From NCBI GenBank assembly GCA_903632075.3, contig CAHIKZ030002042.1, positions 221,001 through 285,000 of the forward strand: a stretch of DNA of 64,000 nt, written 5' to 3'. Position numbers and translations under genes: made by a program. The stretch is from Acanthosepion pharaonis. Lineage: Eukaryota > Mollusca > Cephalopoda > Sepiida > Sepiidae. The notes beneath the pieces are model-generated. The model had not been told where the DNA came from. It saw nothing but the letters and a program-made list of their open reading frames with translations, and made no database searches. Shown piece by piece: positions 19,471 through 30,310 of this stretch. How positions within the stretch are numbered: position 1 is the stretch's first letter; each line of letters opens with the position of its first letter.

Positions 19471-20182
19471 TCGGGAAAGATTTAGTTCGAATAATCGATT
19501 GTTCGAATAAGTGATTCAATAAATAAATTAAAAAACGAAGCTGTTCTGAATACATTCAAAGCAAGTCTAAAGATTTTTCCTTTCATTCAATAGATAAATG
19601 TATAGGAAGACAGGATATTGCTCCGATAAGGACTGACACGACTTTAAACTTTATGCCGCACAACTTTCTTCAATAACTTGGCAAAGTCGAGATTCTTTTT
19701 CACTTTCTTTTAATCCTACTTTGTCGTCTGCTGAACTAGCGAAATCTATTGTAGCAACATTAATCACTTTCCCTTGGTAAAGCGAAAAGATTTATCTCCC
19801 TTGGATGTAAATCTTTAGATGTGAAAGAAGAAATTACTCTGGCACGGCAGTCGTAATGGAAGAAAGAGTCACGACATTCAAGTCACAAAACAGTGAAAAC
19901 TGTTATGTAACTTCAGTTTAAAGCATGAACCGATTGGTTAACAAGTTGTTGATATTACTCATTCTTGCAAATCATAAATCAACCAAACTTTATATAGATT
20001 GAAAGAGAATGAGCGAAGAAGAAAAAGAGGTCGCATTTTGTTTCTTCTCTTTCTTTACATGATAAAGGTGTGACGACGCTCCTTTTAAAGGTGTCGGCCT
20101 TTATTCTTTCTCGAAGGGAAATATTTCTTTCAACTTTCGAATATGTGAGTCTTTTGGCAATTCGTTCTACTCTCTAACACTT
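19471..20182. other. No recognised feature
   Basis: Mixed-composition sequence without a recognisable gene, RNA or repeat. Confidence 0.45.
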
Positions 20183-20415
20183 AAACTTCTTTCCTGAAAA
20201 TAATATTTCCCCCGTGTTTAATCAAACTCTCTTGGATGAAAAATACGAGACATTGCTTTATATCAACGTGCGGACGTCTGTTATTCGACAGGTTTCTTCA
20301 CAGGTCGTAGATAGCTTCAAGTTTCACCTCGATAAAATTTTACGATATATTATGTTTTGGTTTATTAAATGCTATATCCAGTTGTTAGTTCAGTTATTTG
20401 CCAAGTTTTAGAACG

Positions 20416-20560
20416 TGCTTACCGTCAAATAATAGTGAATACAGATATTCTCGTTTGATCATGAAGTTAAGCAATGTCAACCCCGGTCAGTATTTAGATG
20501 GATTACGGCTTTGAAACGCTGTATATTGTAAGCAACCGACTACAGTCAAACATGTTTTGT
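20416..20560 (+). repeat. 5S-only SINE derivative, unit 1
   Basis: GCTTACCGTCAAATAATAGT, TTCTCGTTTGATCATGAAG, TTAAGCAATGTCAACCCC, GGTCAGTATTTAGATGG and TGTAAGC follow 5S rRNA. The tRNA-like part is missing: the 5S end runs into CGACTACAGTCAAA. Confidence 0.7.
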
Positions 20561-20799
20561 CTTTAAGTAACAAGCACTTCAACTTCTTTCATGAAGATAT
20601 GTTCCACGTGTTTAATCAAACTCTCTTGGACGACGAATATGAGACTTTGCTTTATATCGACACGTGGAACTCTGTTACCCGACAGGTTGCTTCACAGGTT
20701 GTAAAGAGCTTCAAAGTTTAACTTAAACTCGATAAAAATATCAGATATATTAAGTTTTAGTTCATTAAATATTATATCAGGTTGCCAAGACTTAGAACT

Positions 20800-20985
20800 T
20801 TCTTACGGTCAAATCACGCTGAAAACAGCGATTCTCGTTTGATCATGAAGTTAAACAATGTCGACCCCCCTGAGTATTTAGATGGGTTACCGCTCTGAAA
20901 CTCCGTGTACTGTAAGCGACCGACTACAGTCAAAAATATGTTTTGGCTTTAAATAACGACAAAGGGTTGATAAGACGTAAAAAAA
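20800..20985 (+). repeat. 5S-only SINE derivative, unit 2
   Basis: TTCTTACGGTCAAATCACGC, TGAAAACAGCGATTCTCG, TTTGATCATGAAGTTAAACA and GAGTATTTAGATGGGTTACC follow 5S rRNA closely. The tRNA part is deleted; a shortened tail TTTAAATAACGACAAAGGG then TTGATAAGACGTAAAA follows. Confidence 0.75.
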
Positions 20986-21104
20986 AATAAAAAAGCTTTA
21001 GAATGTCAACGATCATCACCATCACAACTTATTTGCCTATTATTAGTCTGGCAGATCCATCCCTTTAGCAATTCTTTGTACTTTTTGCTATCCATTCACT
21101 GGTC

Positions 21105-21450
21105 TTGACTAAAATAAGAAAACAACTTCCTGAAATCTACCCAAAGAATCCTGTTCCCGTTTGACATTCCTGTGCTTCTTTTTTTTGTGATCTATATTCA
21201 AAAAAGGCGTCAAATATGTTACTGTTTCTACCTCTTTCTTTAACCTGAAAACAGTCTTGTGATTGAAAATTCGCTTTCTTCTTTCTTTCCTGAAAATGTG
21301 TCCCAGAAATTTAACCTGCCTATCTCTAATTTTAATTGTACGATTCCTTGTTGTTTCTATTTTCCTACAAATTAGCTGATTTATCAAATATCTTATTCAT
21401 GGTATTCTCAGCATTCAATAGCACTACATTTCTATTGCTTCAAGTCGAGT
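21105..21450 (-). pseudogene. RTE-like LINE 3' end, diverged
   Basis: The minus-strand frame 21387-21109 contains TIKIRDRQVKFLGHIFRKER, corresponding to RKRQ-KFLGH-MRKE of the family, then degenerate LTG..IEG and TYL blocks. It is preceded (to 21450) by a remnant of the RMLR-WTE block. Diverged and truncated. Confidence 0.65.
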
Positions 21451-21454
21451 GACA

Positions 21455-21710
21455 GAACTAATTTCAAATAAAAATTAATTTCAACTCGGAACTAAATTCA
21501 GTTTGGAATTAATTTCAACTCGGAACTAATTTCAACTAGGAACTAATTTCAACTAGTAATTAGTTTCACATGTTTTAAAATAATTTCAAAGGAATTAATT
21601 TTTTAGGAATTTTTTTCAGCAAGGAAATAATTTCATTTAAAATTAATTCAAACTCGGAACTGATTTCAACTTGGAATTAATTTCAACTCGGAACTAATTT
21701 CATCTCGAAA
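21455..21710 (+). repeat. Minisatellite, GGAATTAATTTCAACTC orientation
   Basis: About a dozen diverged units of the type GGAACTAATTTCAACTC or GGAATTAATTTCAACTC, 15-20 bp each. Confidence 0.85.
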
Positions 21711-21944
21711 GCTACAAGATTGCTTAGCTGTTTTTTGCTTTATTTTTATTTATTTATTTATTTATATGGAAATCTTTCGTTCAAAACAAGCCGTTACTGA
21801 TCAAAATTTAAGAAAATCAATGAAGTGAATTTTAATTTCGTTTGAAAACTTGACAGATTTATTGAAATTTAAATCTGTGTACCGAGGATTTCATAGATTT
21901 CATGTTCGTACATAGAGAACTCTTTTACAAATTACAATATAAAA

Positions 21945-22095
21945 GTTGTAATTAATTCCGAGTTGAAATTAATTCCGAGTTGAAATTAATTCCTACCTGA
22001 TATTAATTCCGAGTTGAAATTAATTCCGAGTTGAAATTAATTCCTACCTGAAATTAATTCCTACCTGAAATTAATTCCGAGTTGAAATTAATTCT
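21945..22095 (-). repeat. Same minisatellite, inverted
   Basis: Units GAGTTGAAATTAATTCC and CCTGAAATTAATTCCTA are reverse complements of the array at 21455-21710. The two arrays face each other across about 235 bp and could form a long hairpin. Confidence 0.85.
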
Positions 22096-22386
22096 GCACC
22101 TATTCAAGTCTTCATCCGTAAGTTTATCTTCTGTTCTCCTGGGTTATTTTTTTTTCAAGGAGTGATAATCTTTAATTTTGAGATCTTCGGTTCTGTATCT
22201 CGTTCACCATGGTCAAACAAGGCGTTCACCATCAAGTCGAACGACCGTTAACAAGCAACACTTTTCACAGGGCAGTATCAAGCAAAGCGGTTTTCTGGCA
22301 GTTGGCTGGTACAGACCCTAACGCTCTAAAGATAGTGTGGTAATGGTTATTTGAACGTTTCACATTCTGTCGACATCAGTCCGGAT

Positions 22387-23115
22387 GCGCGGCGTCCTGG
22401 GTAAGACGATAAACTACGTCCATCAGCAAGACCTCTTTTCAGGAGGTTTTGAGGAGCGTGGAACCACCTCTCAATTGCTGCTGTCCCCAGGTCCGTTCTG
22501 ACCCAGGATGGTAGCACCTGTCAGGGTCCAAATATGGGCAAATAGTTAACTCCCAAACTGGTAACAAAACTCTATGAAAGTGTAAATATAGGTTTTAATA
22601 ACAGAAAAAATCTTGAGGAAAAATTATTAACAGCAATACATTTTTGAAGAAAATAAATATTACCAAAAATACATTTTTGAGGAAAAAATATTATAAGCAT
22701 TACATTTTTGAAGAAAATGAATATTACCAGCAATACATTTTTGAAGAAAATAAATATTATCAGAAATACATTTTTGAAGAAAATAAATATTACCAGAAAT
22801 ACATTTTTGAATAAAATAAATATTACCAGAAATACATTTTTAAAGAAAATGAATATTACCAGAAATACTTTTTGAAAGAAAATGAATATTACCAGAAAAA
22901 CATTTTTGAAGAAAATAAATATTACCAGAAATACATTTTTGAAGAAAATGAATATTACCAGAAATACATTTTTGAAGAAAATAAATATTACCAGAAAAAC
23001 ATTTTTGAGAAAAATAATAATACCAGCAATACATTTTTAGATAAATATTACAATAAAAATTTTGTCGTCATCAAATAACCCATTCAGGTGTTGATATACC
23101 GGAAAACAAAACAAA
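22387..23115 (+). mobile_element. HAT retroposon, long-array copy
   Basis: One head (22393 to about 22570): GCGTCCTGGGTAAGACGATA, GGAACCACCTCTCAATTGCT, GGTAGCACCTGTCAGGGTCC. TATGAAAGTGTAAATATAGG follows, then about 13 units of the ACCAGAAATACATTTTTGAA type (about 22620-23040). The tail is ATCAAATAACCCATTCAGG, TTGATATACCGG and AAAACAAAACAAAC. CCGGAT occurs at both flanks (22381-22386 and 23116-23121), a possible 6-bp target-site duplication. Confidence 0.75.
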
Positions 23116-23121
23116 CCGGAT

Positions 23122-23880
23122 ATCGGTTATTTCTTAAGCTTGAGAAAATTAGTAGTAGTAGTAGTATTTCTTTCTCCGGGTTGTTTTATATTCCTGGTTT
23201 ATTGCTGTTATTGTTAAATTGTTGTTTACGCCATTCTATTCAAAATAACCGCTCCCAGAAGGATTATAATACTTAGCAAACCTTACCGTTATTTTCATCC
23301 TTACAAATGAACATTCTTCCGTATATTATTCTAACACAGGATGTACAGGGTAACCTTGCATGTCAATATATGCTGTCAGGAATTTCTAGGTACGGGATTC
23401 CTACAGGTTATTATTATTTTGAATGGAATTTTGAAAGCTGATTGATGATTTTTTTCTATCTGTCTCATTTTCGCCTCTTTTGAGGTTTTGCTTAGATGGC
23501 ATGGTGCATATCACGTTTGACAATGGAAGTTTATTTTTTGGTTTTTGTTGTTGCAAGGGCAAATGAAAGTTTTCTTGGAGAACAGTTAACCTATGCAGCG
23601 ACTCATTTTTTCGTTCATCAAAATCAAACGCCATTTTTGAATAATTTAAAGAATATTTTCCTTGACATGATAAATTGAATGGGAAAATTGTTGAACGGTG
23701 AGGTAGCGGAGTTCACGATATATCAACCCTCGGGGAATTATTTCGAAATGTCGAAATCTGTTTATTATTATTATTGTTTTTATTTCCTTTGATTTCTGAT
23801 GTGTACTCATTTCTTTCCGGGTCCCGCCCACAGACCCGATGTTAGAAATGGCATCATGACAAAAAAAAAATTACATAGAT
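23122..23880. other. No recognised gene; short (AGT)n at 23151-23166
   Basis: Apart from a short AGTAGTAGTAGT run, nothing recognisable. Open frames on both strands (for example 23401-23634 minus) overlap each other and look random. Confidence 0.45.
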
Positions 23881-23889
23881 AAAGCCCTT

Positions 23890-24793
23890 CGTAAAGTGTG
23901 GGTTGTACTTTTGAGAACAATTATTGGTGTTTCTTTGAAGCATGGATTACAGGAATCACTTAAATTAGTCTACTGCAATCTTTTCCAACCAATCATTGGG
24001 CTCCAACTACAAAAGGGATTGTTGATGTTCCCATGTGCCACATTTTTGATATTTCTATTTCTAAGTTCTTGTATTTTGACAGCTTTTTGAATATCTTCAA
24101 AGATACATTGCAGTCAGCAGGGACTGTCATATCAATAAGGAGGCACTCTGTTGTTCGTGGTCTTTAATAACAATATCTGGGCGGTTGGCTTTGATTGTTC
24201 TGTCAGTGTGTATTGTGTAGTCCCATAGAATTGTAACAGGTCCTATCTCCGTAACTGGGTCTGGGTGGTGTTCATACCAGTTTCTTTCAGTTTCCTTCCT
24301 GTAGAAGTTTCAAATTTTCCAGTGCAGATATTGGCCCACTCTGTCCTCCCGGGTTTTATATTCAGTGGGTGCCAATATCGTGCAACCTGATACAAGATGA
24401 TGAAGTATTTTGCAGCTTCAGTCGGTGTATTGTGCTTTACCTGTATTTTTGCACCCATTTGAAACATCATTTTGTACTTGTTGGCTTCCTTTATTACGGA
24501 ATAATGACGCTGACTACTTTCATGTTCTTTGACACATAAAATCATCCAGTCTTCTGTAGTTTCCAACTATCTTTGGAAGCCCATTGTTGTATTTTTGTAG
24601 GACAGTTCTAGTTGATCTGGGCACATACAGATGATCGACATCAGCTTTGGGATGATACATGCGGTAGCAAGTGAGAAGGTTTATCGTTTCGGCGTCCATT
24701 CGCTTAATTTCAGCTATGGTCCAGTTAAGGACATTAAAGCTGTATTGCACCACAGGGACAGCCAAGGTGTTTATGGCTGATATTCTGTTTATT
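23890..24793 (-). pseudogene. LINE with restriction-like endonuclease, 3' part of ORF
   Basis: On minus, the frame at 24765-24520 reads LAVPVVQYSFNVLNWTIAEI then KRMDAETINLLTCYRMYHPK and ADVDHLYVPRS, the post-RT block of a family known from many invertebrates. Further on are WYEHHPDPVTEIGPVTILWD, TIKANRPDIVIKDHE and, after a shift, LLIDMTVPADCNVSLKIFKK and LSKYKNLEIEISKMWHM. RPDIV...LLIDM is the catalytic pattern of the R2/R4/NeSL-type PD-(D/E)XK nuclease. A degenerate zinc-knuckle region lies between (about 24330-24440), its cysteines mostly lost. There are several frameshifts and no RT core. The clade is uncertain. Confidence 0.7.
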
Positions 24794-24795
24794 GA

Positions 24796-24796
<1 letters not shown>

Positions 24797-24837
<41 letters not shown>

Positions 24838-24838
24838 T
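24797..24838. repeat. (TTA)n microsatellite
   Basis: About 13 units, abutting the 5'-truncated end of the preceding LINE fragment. Confidence 0.95.
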
Positions 24839-25138
24839 GTGAATATTGGTAAGGTTTGATCATCTTTTTTACAATTGGGTTAATAGTAAATATTAGTCGT
24901 TAGTTTATACTTTATTATGTTAGCAAATAACGGACGTTTAATTGTACTAGTGTCTATAGTTAATAGGATTGGCTAGTTGTTAATTATTGGTTTCTGCTAG
25001 TAACCCATTAATGCCCATTGTCCCAAACTTTGAACAGCATTAAATGGGTAAATGTCAGACCGTGCACAGCCTACTCAGTTCCTCTTTTACTTGCAGACAT
25101 GTCTGTCTATGTTTTCAGTGTTATTGTTTCTTTCATAC

Positions 25139-25480
25139 CCAACCGCGTGGCTGAGTGCTTAGAATGTACGCTTTCCTATTATCAAAGCCGGGTTCGAATC
25201 TCACCATGGTCGTCTTGTCAGGAAGGTGACTTCTTGATGTCAATCCCAGTGTGCGGCATCTTTGGAAAGTGACTTAGACGTGTTGACCCAAGCCTTTCGA
25301 ATGAAATTGGGTAGACAGAACTATTCAGGAGCTGTTAATGGTTGTGCTAAATTGAAGTCGCAAGTCATCGTGATCGAGGATTTAAACGTATTGGCCTTCT
25401 TCAGACTGCTGATCACGTTAGAAAATACGCTCTCTCCCGGAAACTGTACTAAGGTCCGCTCAGTATAGTTGCACAATAAA
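25139..25480 (+). repeat. tRNA-derived SINE candidate
   Basis: GCGTGGCTGAGTGCTTAGAA matches an A box (TGGCNNAGTGG). CCGGGTTCGAATCTCACC, 45 bases on, is a near-perfect B box, and the spacing is that of a tRNA gene. The fold lacks a clean acceptor stem, so it is not a real tRNA gene. The downstream body (to about 25480) has no recognised partner in the window, so its 3' limit is a guess. Confidence 0.5.
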
Positions 25481-25789
25481 CACTAGGTGGCCTATATGAG
25501 TGTTGAACAAACACAAATGTTCCCGTAACAGGGATTGGCTAGTCACCCAAAAGACAGGCATACGAGTGGCCTACTCATTCCCACTGTTTTTATTAGCTTT
25601 CGCATATGGTGAGAAGTGAAAGGTTTTATTTCATACTAGCTAGTGAAATCATTATTTGAAAGTAATTTCCAAGGCAGGCAACGCTCCTTACCTAAAAGAC
25701 ACAATCTTCATTTTTTTTGTACCATACGGTCCTATGCTGTAAAGAGCTTATCTTGATAAATATCTAATAAATACGAAATATTTCAAATC

Positions 25790-26357
25790 CCTCGTTCGAA
25801 AAGTGTGATACTGAGATCCGAAGATGTTTTGAGATGACCAAAAATGCCTTCCAAAAGCTATGCAGAGTATTAAGAGACAGAAATATTTCGTTGGAAACAA
25901 AGAAAATATTACTGAAATGTTATGTGATTTCTGTCATCCTGTATGGTAGTGAATGTTGGACAATCTCCACAAAGATGAAGAAGAGCCTTGAAGTAACAGA
26001 AACGTAGTTCTACAGAAGGATGCTGAGGATATCATGCGCCGAACGTGCGAGCAACGACGAGGTTTTGGAGAGAATAGAAAGCAAAAAAGGAATCTTACAC
26101 GTAACACCAAGAAGAGGCAGTTGAAATTTCTGGAGCATATGATAAGGAAAGAGGGCTTGGAAAATCTGATACTCACAGGACAGATATAATGAAAGAACGA
26201 CAGAGTAAAGAAGCGCTTTATGTGCATGATGGTCTTGAGCAAATGAATGACAGAACAGGGTTTGGGAGAAATAACAAAAAATTATTAAGAGCTACAAGAG
26301 ATAGGAGGATGTGGAGGGCCTAAGTTCTGAAGAGATACGGCACATAAAATAAGAAGA
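25790..26357 (+). pseudogene. RTE-like LINE, post-RT and C-terminal region
   Basis: It contains, in several frames, CDTEIRRCFEMTKNAFQKL, CRVLRDRNISLETKKILLKC, YVISVILYGSECWTISTK, FYRRMLRISCAERASNDEVL, KRQLKFLEHMIRKEGLENL and ILTGQI, ending with MWRA near 26315 and GATACGGCACATAAAATAAG. The longest of the truncated copies on plus. A stop after 'VTET' and several frameshifts make it dead. Confidence 0.8.
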
Positions 26358-26556
26358 ACCAGAATAAAAATCTAAACGGTTTCATAAAGTTTGATTCTCT
26401 TGTAAGAAAGGTTGTCTCTAACCTTATCGAAATTACTATGTAGTATCGTAGAAAAGAATATAGGCAGTTACTGTCAGAAAAAAAAGACATTTCGTTACTC
26501 CTATCTTTCAAAGCTGTATAGAAATGTTAGTTTTTTTTTCCTCTATCAACTTCAAT

Positions 26557-26560
<4 letters not shown>

Positions 26561-26592
<32 letters not shown>
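26561..26592. repeat. (TA)n microsatellite
   Basis: About 16 AT units. Confidence 0.95.
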
Positions 26593-26595
<3 letters not shown>

Positions 26596-26599
26596 GAAA

Positions 26600-27115
26600 G
26601 AAATTCAATGCAGAAGATGTACGAATCCCACTGTCTTCGATTAAAATAGACATCAAAGAGATCTGGCGAAAAAAAAATACTAAAACAATGACGTTCTCCC
26701 ATGAAAGAAAAATCTTCGAAAACTAATTATTTTTTCATATAAATGTATATTTGATACGCAATAAATATGTTATCATTATTTCTAAGTGAATAAGTAAATA
26801 AACAGGTCAGTTGTGAGGCTCACCTAACAAATACTGCTTTAGTTAATACTCAAATATCTGGCTTTGGTTATTCAACGTTTAAATTACGAGGGTGGATCAG
26901 TATGTTTGTAGCTTGACATTCAATTAGGAACTGAATTTTGACGTCGAACTATCACAGAATAATATTTGATTGGCTGATAAATATTCATGAGAGAATTAAG
27001 TGCACTATCAAGAAAGGACGATGTACTGAAAATTAAATATATGCTTATAATACATTATTAGGCTACATATTTATTGATTTGCCTACGTATATATTAATTA
27101 CTCGTACTAATAATT
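26600..27115. other. No recognised gene; isolated transposon-end-like ACGAGGGTGGATCAG at 26887
   Basis: ACGAGGGTGGATCAG resembles one terminal inverted repeat of some mariner elements but no partner end was found. The remainder is AT-rich and unassigned. Confidence 0.3.
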
Positions 27116-27116
27116 G

Positions 27117-27320
27117 CTTATCTTCCCTCTCCTCTTCCTTTTCCCCTTTCTTCCTCATCTACTCTTTCACCGCTTCCTTCTTCGTTCTTCTCGTTGTTCT
27201 TTTCCTCTTTCTTTTCCTCTTTCTTTCTTTTCCTCTTTCTTTTTCCCTTCTCATCTTCCTTCTCTTCTTTTCCTTTCCTTTCTTCTTTTTCTTCCCTCTT
27301 TTTCTTGTTCCTCCTTCTCT
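27117..27320 (+). repeat. Polypyrimidine tract
   Basis: About 200 bases almost entirely C and T on plus (units such as TTTTCCTCTTTC). Open frames here in all phases are low-complexity artefacts. Confidence 0.85.
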
Positions 27321-27466
27321 TTGTACCATTATATTCTTCTCTGCAAAAGTTTTACACACTAGGCGTCGCTGTTTTACATAAGACAGAATTGCCAGCAAAA
27401 TGCATTTTTAATTTTTTTCTTCTCCCACCGTGAAGTAAATACCTCACTATATCCTAGTACCAGACT

Positions 27467-30310
27467 TCTTTTTTTTACGTACCATGTCCCTTCATGACGT
27501 AGGCGGTCATGGCTCTCCACTTTTACCTATCCTTTATAGTTCTCAATAAGTTTTGTTCCTATTGTTACTTCCCCTAAGCCACGTTCTGCCATCCACTTAA
27601 ACCCGCTAGATGTGTCACATGTTGCTTTCCCTTGTCTCTCTTTCCCTCTATTCGCCCTGTGAGTATCAGATTCTCTAAGCCCTCCTTTCTCATTCCGTGT
27701 CCAAGAAATTTCAACTGCCTCTTCCTGATGAGTATAAGCTTCTTGTTTGCATCCTCTCCAAGACCTCATCGTTGCCCACACGCTCGGTCCATGATATCCT
27801 TAGCGTCCTTCTGTAGACCCATACCTCCCCTGCCTCGAGTCTCTTGAGGAGACAGTCCAAAATTCGCTGCCGTAAAGGAGGACAGATGTCACATAGCAGC
27901 TTAGTACTCTTTTCTTTGTTATCAAAGAAACCCTCCTGTCTTGCAATACTCTGCCCAGCTTTTGAAATGCGTCTTTGGCTATCCCAATACGGCTTCGGAT
28001 CTCAGCGTCGCACTTACCGTCCTCAGTCAAAACGCTTCCCAGATATTTAAACTTCCGCACCTGTCTGATTGATGTCCTCGACCTCCAAATCGCATTTCGA
28101 TCTCTTCTTTTTGTGGATGACTATGCATTCTGTCTTCATAGTTTATGCTTAGTCCCTTCTTCTCGCTTTCCTTCGCTACTTTCTGTAGGAGGTGTTGTAA
28201 TTTCTTTTCTATGTCGTCTCCGTATGTTGTTGTTAAGACTGTGGCCGCCAATGATGAATCCCGGTCGGATTTCTAATTCTCTCGGAATTGCCTCGCTCTA
28301 TAGTTTGAAAAAGTCCGGTGAGACGATACCTCCTTGCCTCATGCCCTTTTCTATTTTTGTATATCTGCTAAACTCATGCTCTATCTGGATGCATCATATC
28401 TTTCCCAAATATATCAAGGTTGCGGAGAAGTTCAAACAGATCCTTGTGGCGTACTTTGTCAAATCCCTTTGCATAGTCTATGTAACATAGGTACACGTCC
28501 ATGTGCATTTGTATTGATCTCTCTGATAACATTCTGAACATGAATATCGCGTTCCTTGTTCTGATGTCTTTAGCGAACCCGTACTGTCCTATCTCTGGCC
28601 TGATTCTGCTGCATGCTCTATTCGTCAGAATACGGATGATGAGTTTTCTTATGTGGCTCATTAGGCTGATTGTTTGGTGGAGTTTATATTCGTTTGCGTC
28701 TGTTTTCTTAGGCAGTGCTATGAAAATAGACCTGCTGAGATATTCCGGTATATCCCCACTGTTGTATATTTCATTTATTATTTCTGTGATCTTGTCTCTG
28801 CCAAAGTCATCTAAGGCTGTCAGTATTTCCGTTACAATTCCGTCTGGCCCTGCCGCCTTGTTTCTATTCTTTTTCTCCAGTGCAACTTCTACATCGGTTT
28901 TTAGAATTTCAGCTCCGTCGGTAGTTCTATGTGTTGCTGGTTGTTCTCTTTCGTCGTGGAACAGTTCTCCAATATACTCCCTTTAGCGTTGAAGAATTTT
29001 TCCTTCTCTAATATGAGCGGATTTTTTTTTGCTTTTTGTTGTTTTTTTTTTTTATTTTATGCAGCCTGTTTTCGAGCACGTCTTCTGTTCTGTTAGTTCG
29101 CTTATTTGTTTATGCATATCTCTTTTGTTGGTGGTACTCAATCTCTATTTCTGCACATTTTATCTTTAACCACATTTCTTTAACCGGCCTGCATTTAGTC
29201 CTTATTCCATTGTGTAATTTTCTGTATTCCGTTCCGCATCTTGGCAGAGTTTTCTGTTTCCCTTGCATCACGTCGCGAATCTCATCAGTCATCCATTCGT
29301 TGTTTTTTTCCTTTGGGATGATATCGTTTGCTGATGTCACTAAATCGTCTCTTAGTGCGTTCCATTTCAAGTTTCCATTTCCTTTGTGTCCCTCGGAGCT
29401 TCTTTTCACATTGTCCATATATTTTCTTTCAGGTACGTGTCACTTAGGAGTTTGTTGTACTGCAATTTGGCTACTGCGTTAGGTATCTTCAATTTCCGTA
29501 CTTTCACTCTTAACAGAGCGATGATCGCTTCCGCAGTCGGTACTTGTGTAGGTTTTGCAGTGAATCATTGCATTCCTGAATATTTTCTTGATAGTTATGT
29601 AGTCAATTTGGTTTTTAGTTTCTCCTCCTGGGCATCTCCATGGCCATAATCGTCTCTGATGTTCTTGGATCCATTTTCTTTCTTGTTCATTGCGGGTTCC
29701 TATCCTGAATTTTCCGGCTATATCCCCTACCCTCTCCTTGTATTGTCTAGCATGGAGTAGAAAGATTCGATTTCTTCTTCCTTGCTTTGAGCTGTCGGCA
29801 CTATTATAATAATATAATCCTTTCAGCTTGACTACTTGCCCGCAAAGGGGTTGTAGTCTCCCCATGCCCGACATTTCTTATTGCCCCCAGAGTATCAATC
29901 CTCAACTCCTTCACGTTTTTCTAACTTTTTATTGCATAAATAATCCTGTGCTTGTCACTGATAAAATAAACTCCGTCGTTTAGTTTCACATACACCTAAG
30001 ATGTTGATTTTAAGCCTACTCATCTCTTGATTCACATTATCTAACGCCCGAACCTTCTATATCCCGAGAGCTATTTTTTTTATTTAATGCGAGCAATCGC
30101 AAGATAACGGTCCGGTGATACCTGTCGCTCAAGTCGCTCCGTTCCGTGCGAGGGATAGGCTGCGAGGGATTTTATCCTCTTTACGCGGTTTGTGCTAGCA
30201 GTCGCTGGATGGCGGTTAAGTGACAACTGTTTCACATGTCCGTCCTTACCGGTCGAGGAGTTAATTCGCATAGTCTTAACCCCCTTCACGTCGTTCACTT
30301 TCTTACTGTG
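27467..30310 (-). pseudogene. RTE/BovB-like LINE, near full length, multiply broken
   Basis: Read 5' to 3' on minus. The 5' part (30300-30080) is CpG-rich. An APE-type endonuclease region follows: VRALDNVNQEMSRLKINILG with VCETK near 30040, later NQIDYITIKK, TDCGSDHR near 29500-29650. Then a linker (WMTDEIRDVMQGKQK). The reverse transcriptase has KNRNKAAGPDGIVTEIL (28860), a YLSRSIFIALPKK-type block, ISLMSHIRKLI-RIL (28640), YLCYIDYAKGFDKVRH (28480) and IIGGHS (28240). The expected YADD box is missing: IIGGHS joins VLTTTYGDDIEKKL with a frame change, and that YGDD is probably spacer sequence. FKYLGSVLTEDGKCDAEIRS and SCYVTSVLLYGSEFWTVSS follow, then the C-terminal block (WMAERGLGEV) and a poly-A-like tail at 27468-27476. 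About 2.8 kb; active relatives are about 3.2 kb. Confidence 0.85.

Larger units (their letters stand above)
20183..20985 (+). repeat. Tandem duplication (about 385-394 bp) carrying 5S SINE pieces
   Basis: GTGTTTAATCAAACTCTCTT at 20214 and 20608, TGCTTTATATC, 'cgacaggtttcttcacaggt' and the 5S-like block (ATGAAGTTAA at 20461 and 20845) occur once per unit. The spacing differs between anchors (394 and 384), showing indels since duplication. Confidence 0.75.

Noticed and set aside
25139..25215. Genuine tRNA gene
   Set aside because: A and B boxes are good but acceptor and anticodon stems do not pair, and the sequence continues as a SINE-like body.
27079..27433. Overlapping frames on both strands rich in Phe/Leu/Ser or Lys/Arg
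   Set aside because: Artefact of the polypyrimidine tract; every phase is open because the sequence is low complexity.
28501..29482. Long plus-strand frames of 148-161 codons
   Set aside because: Antisense shadows of the minus-strand RTE LINE, whose conserved motifs are on the other strand.
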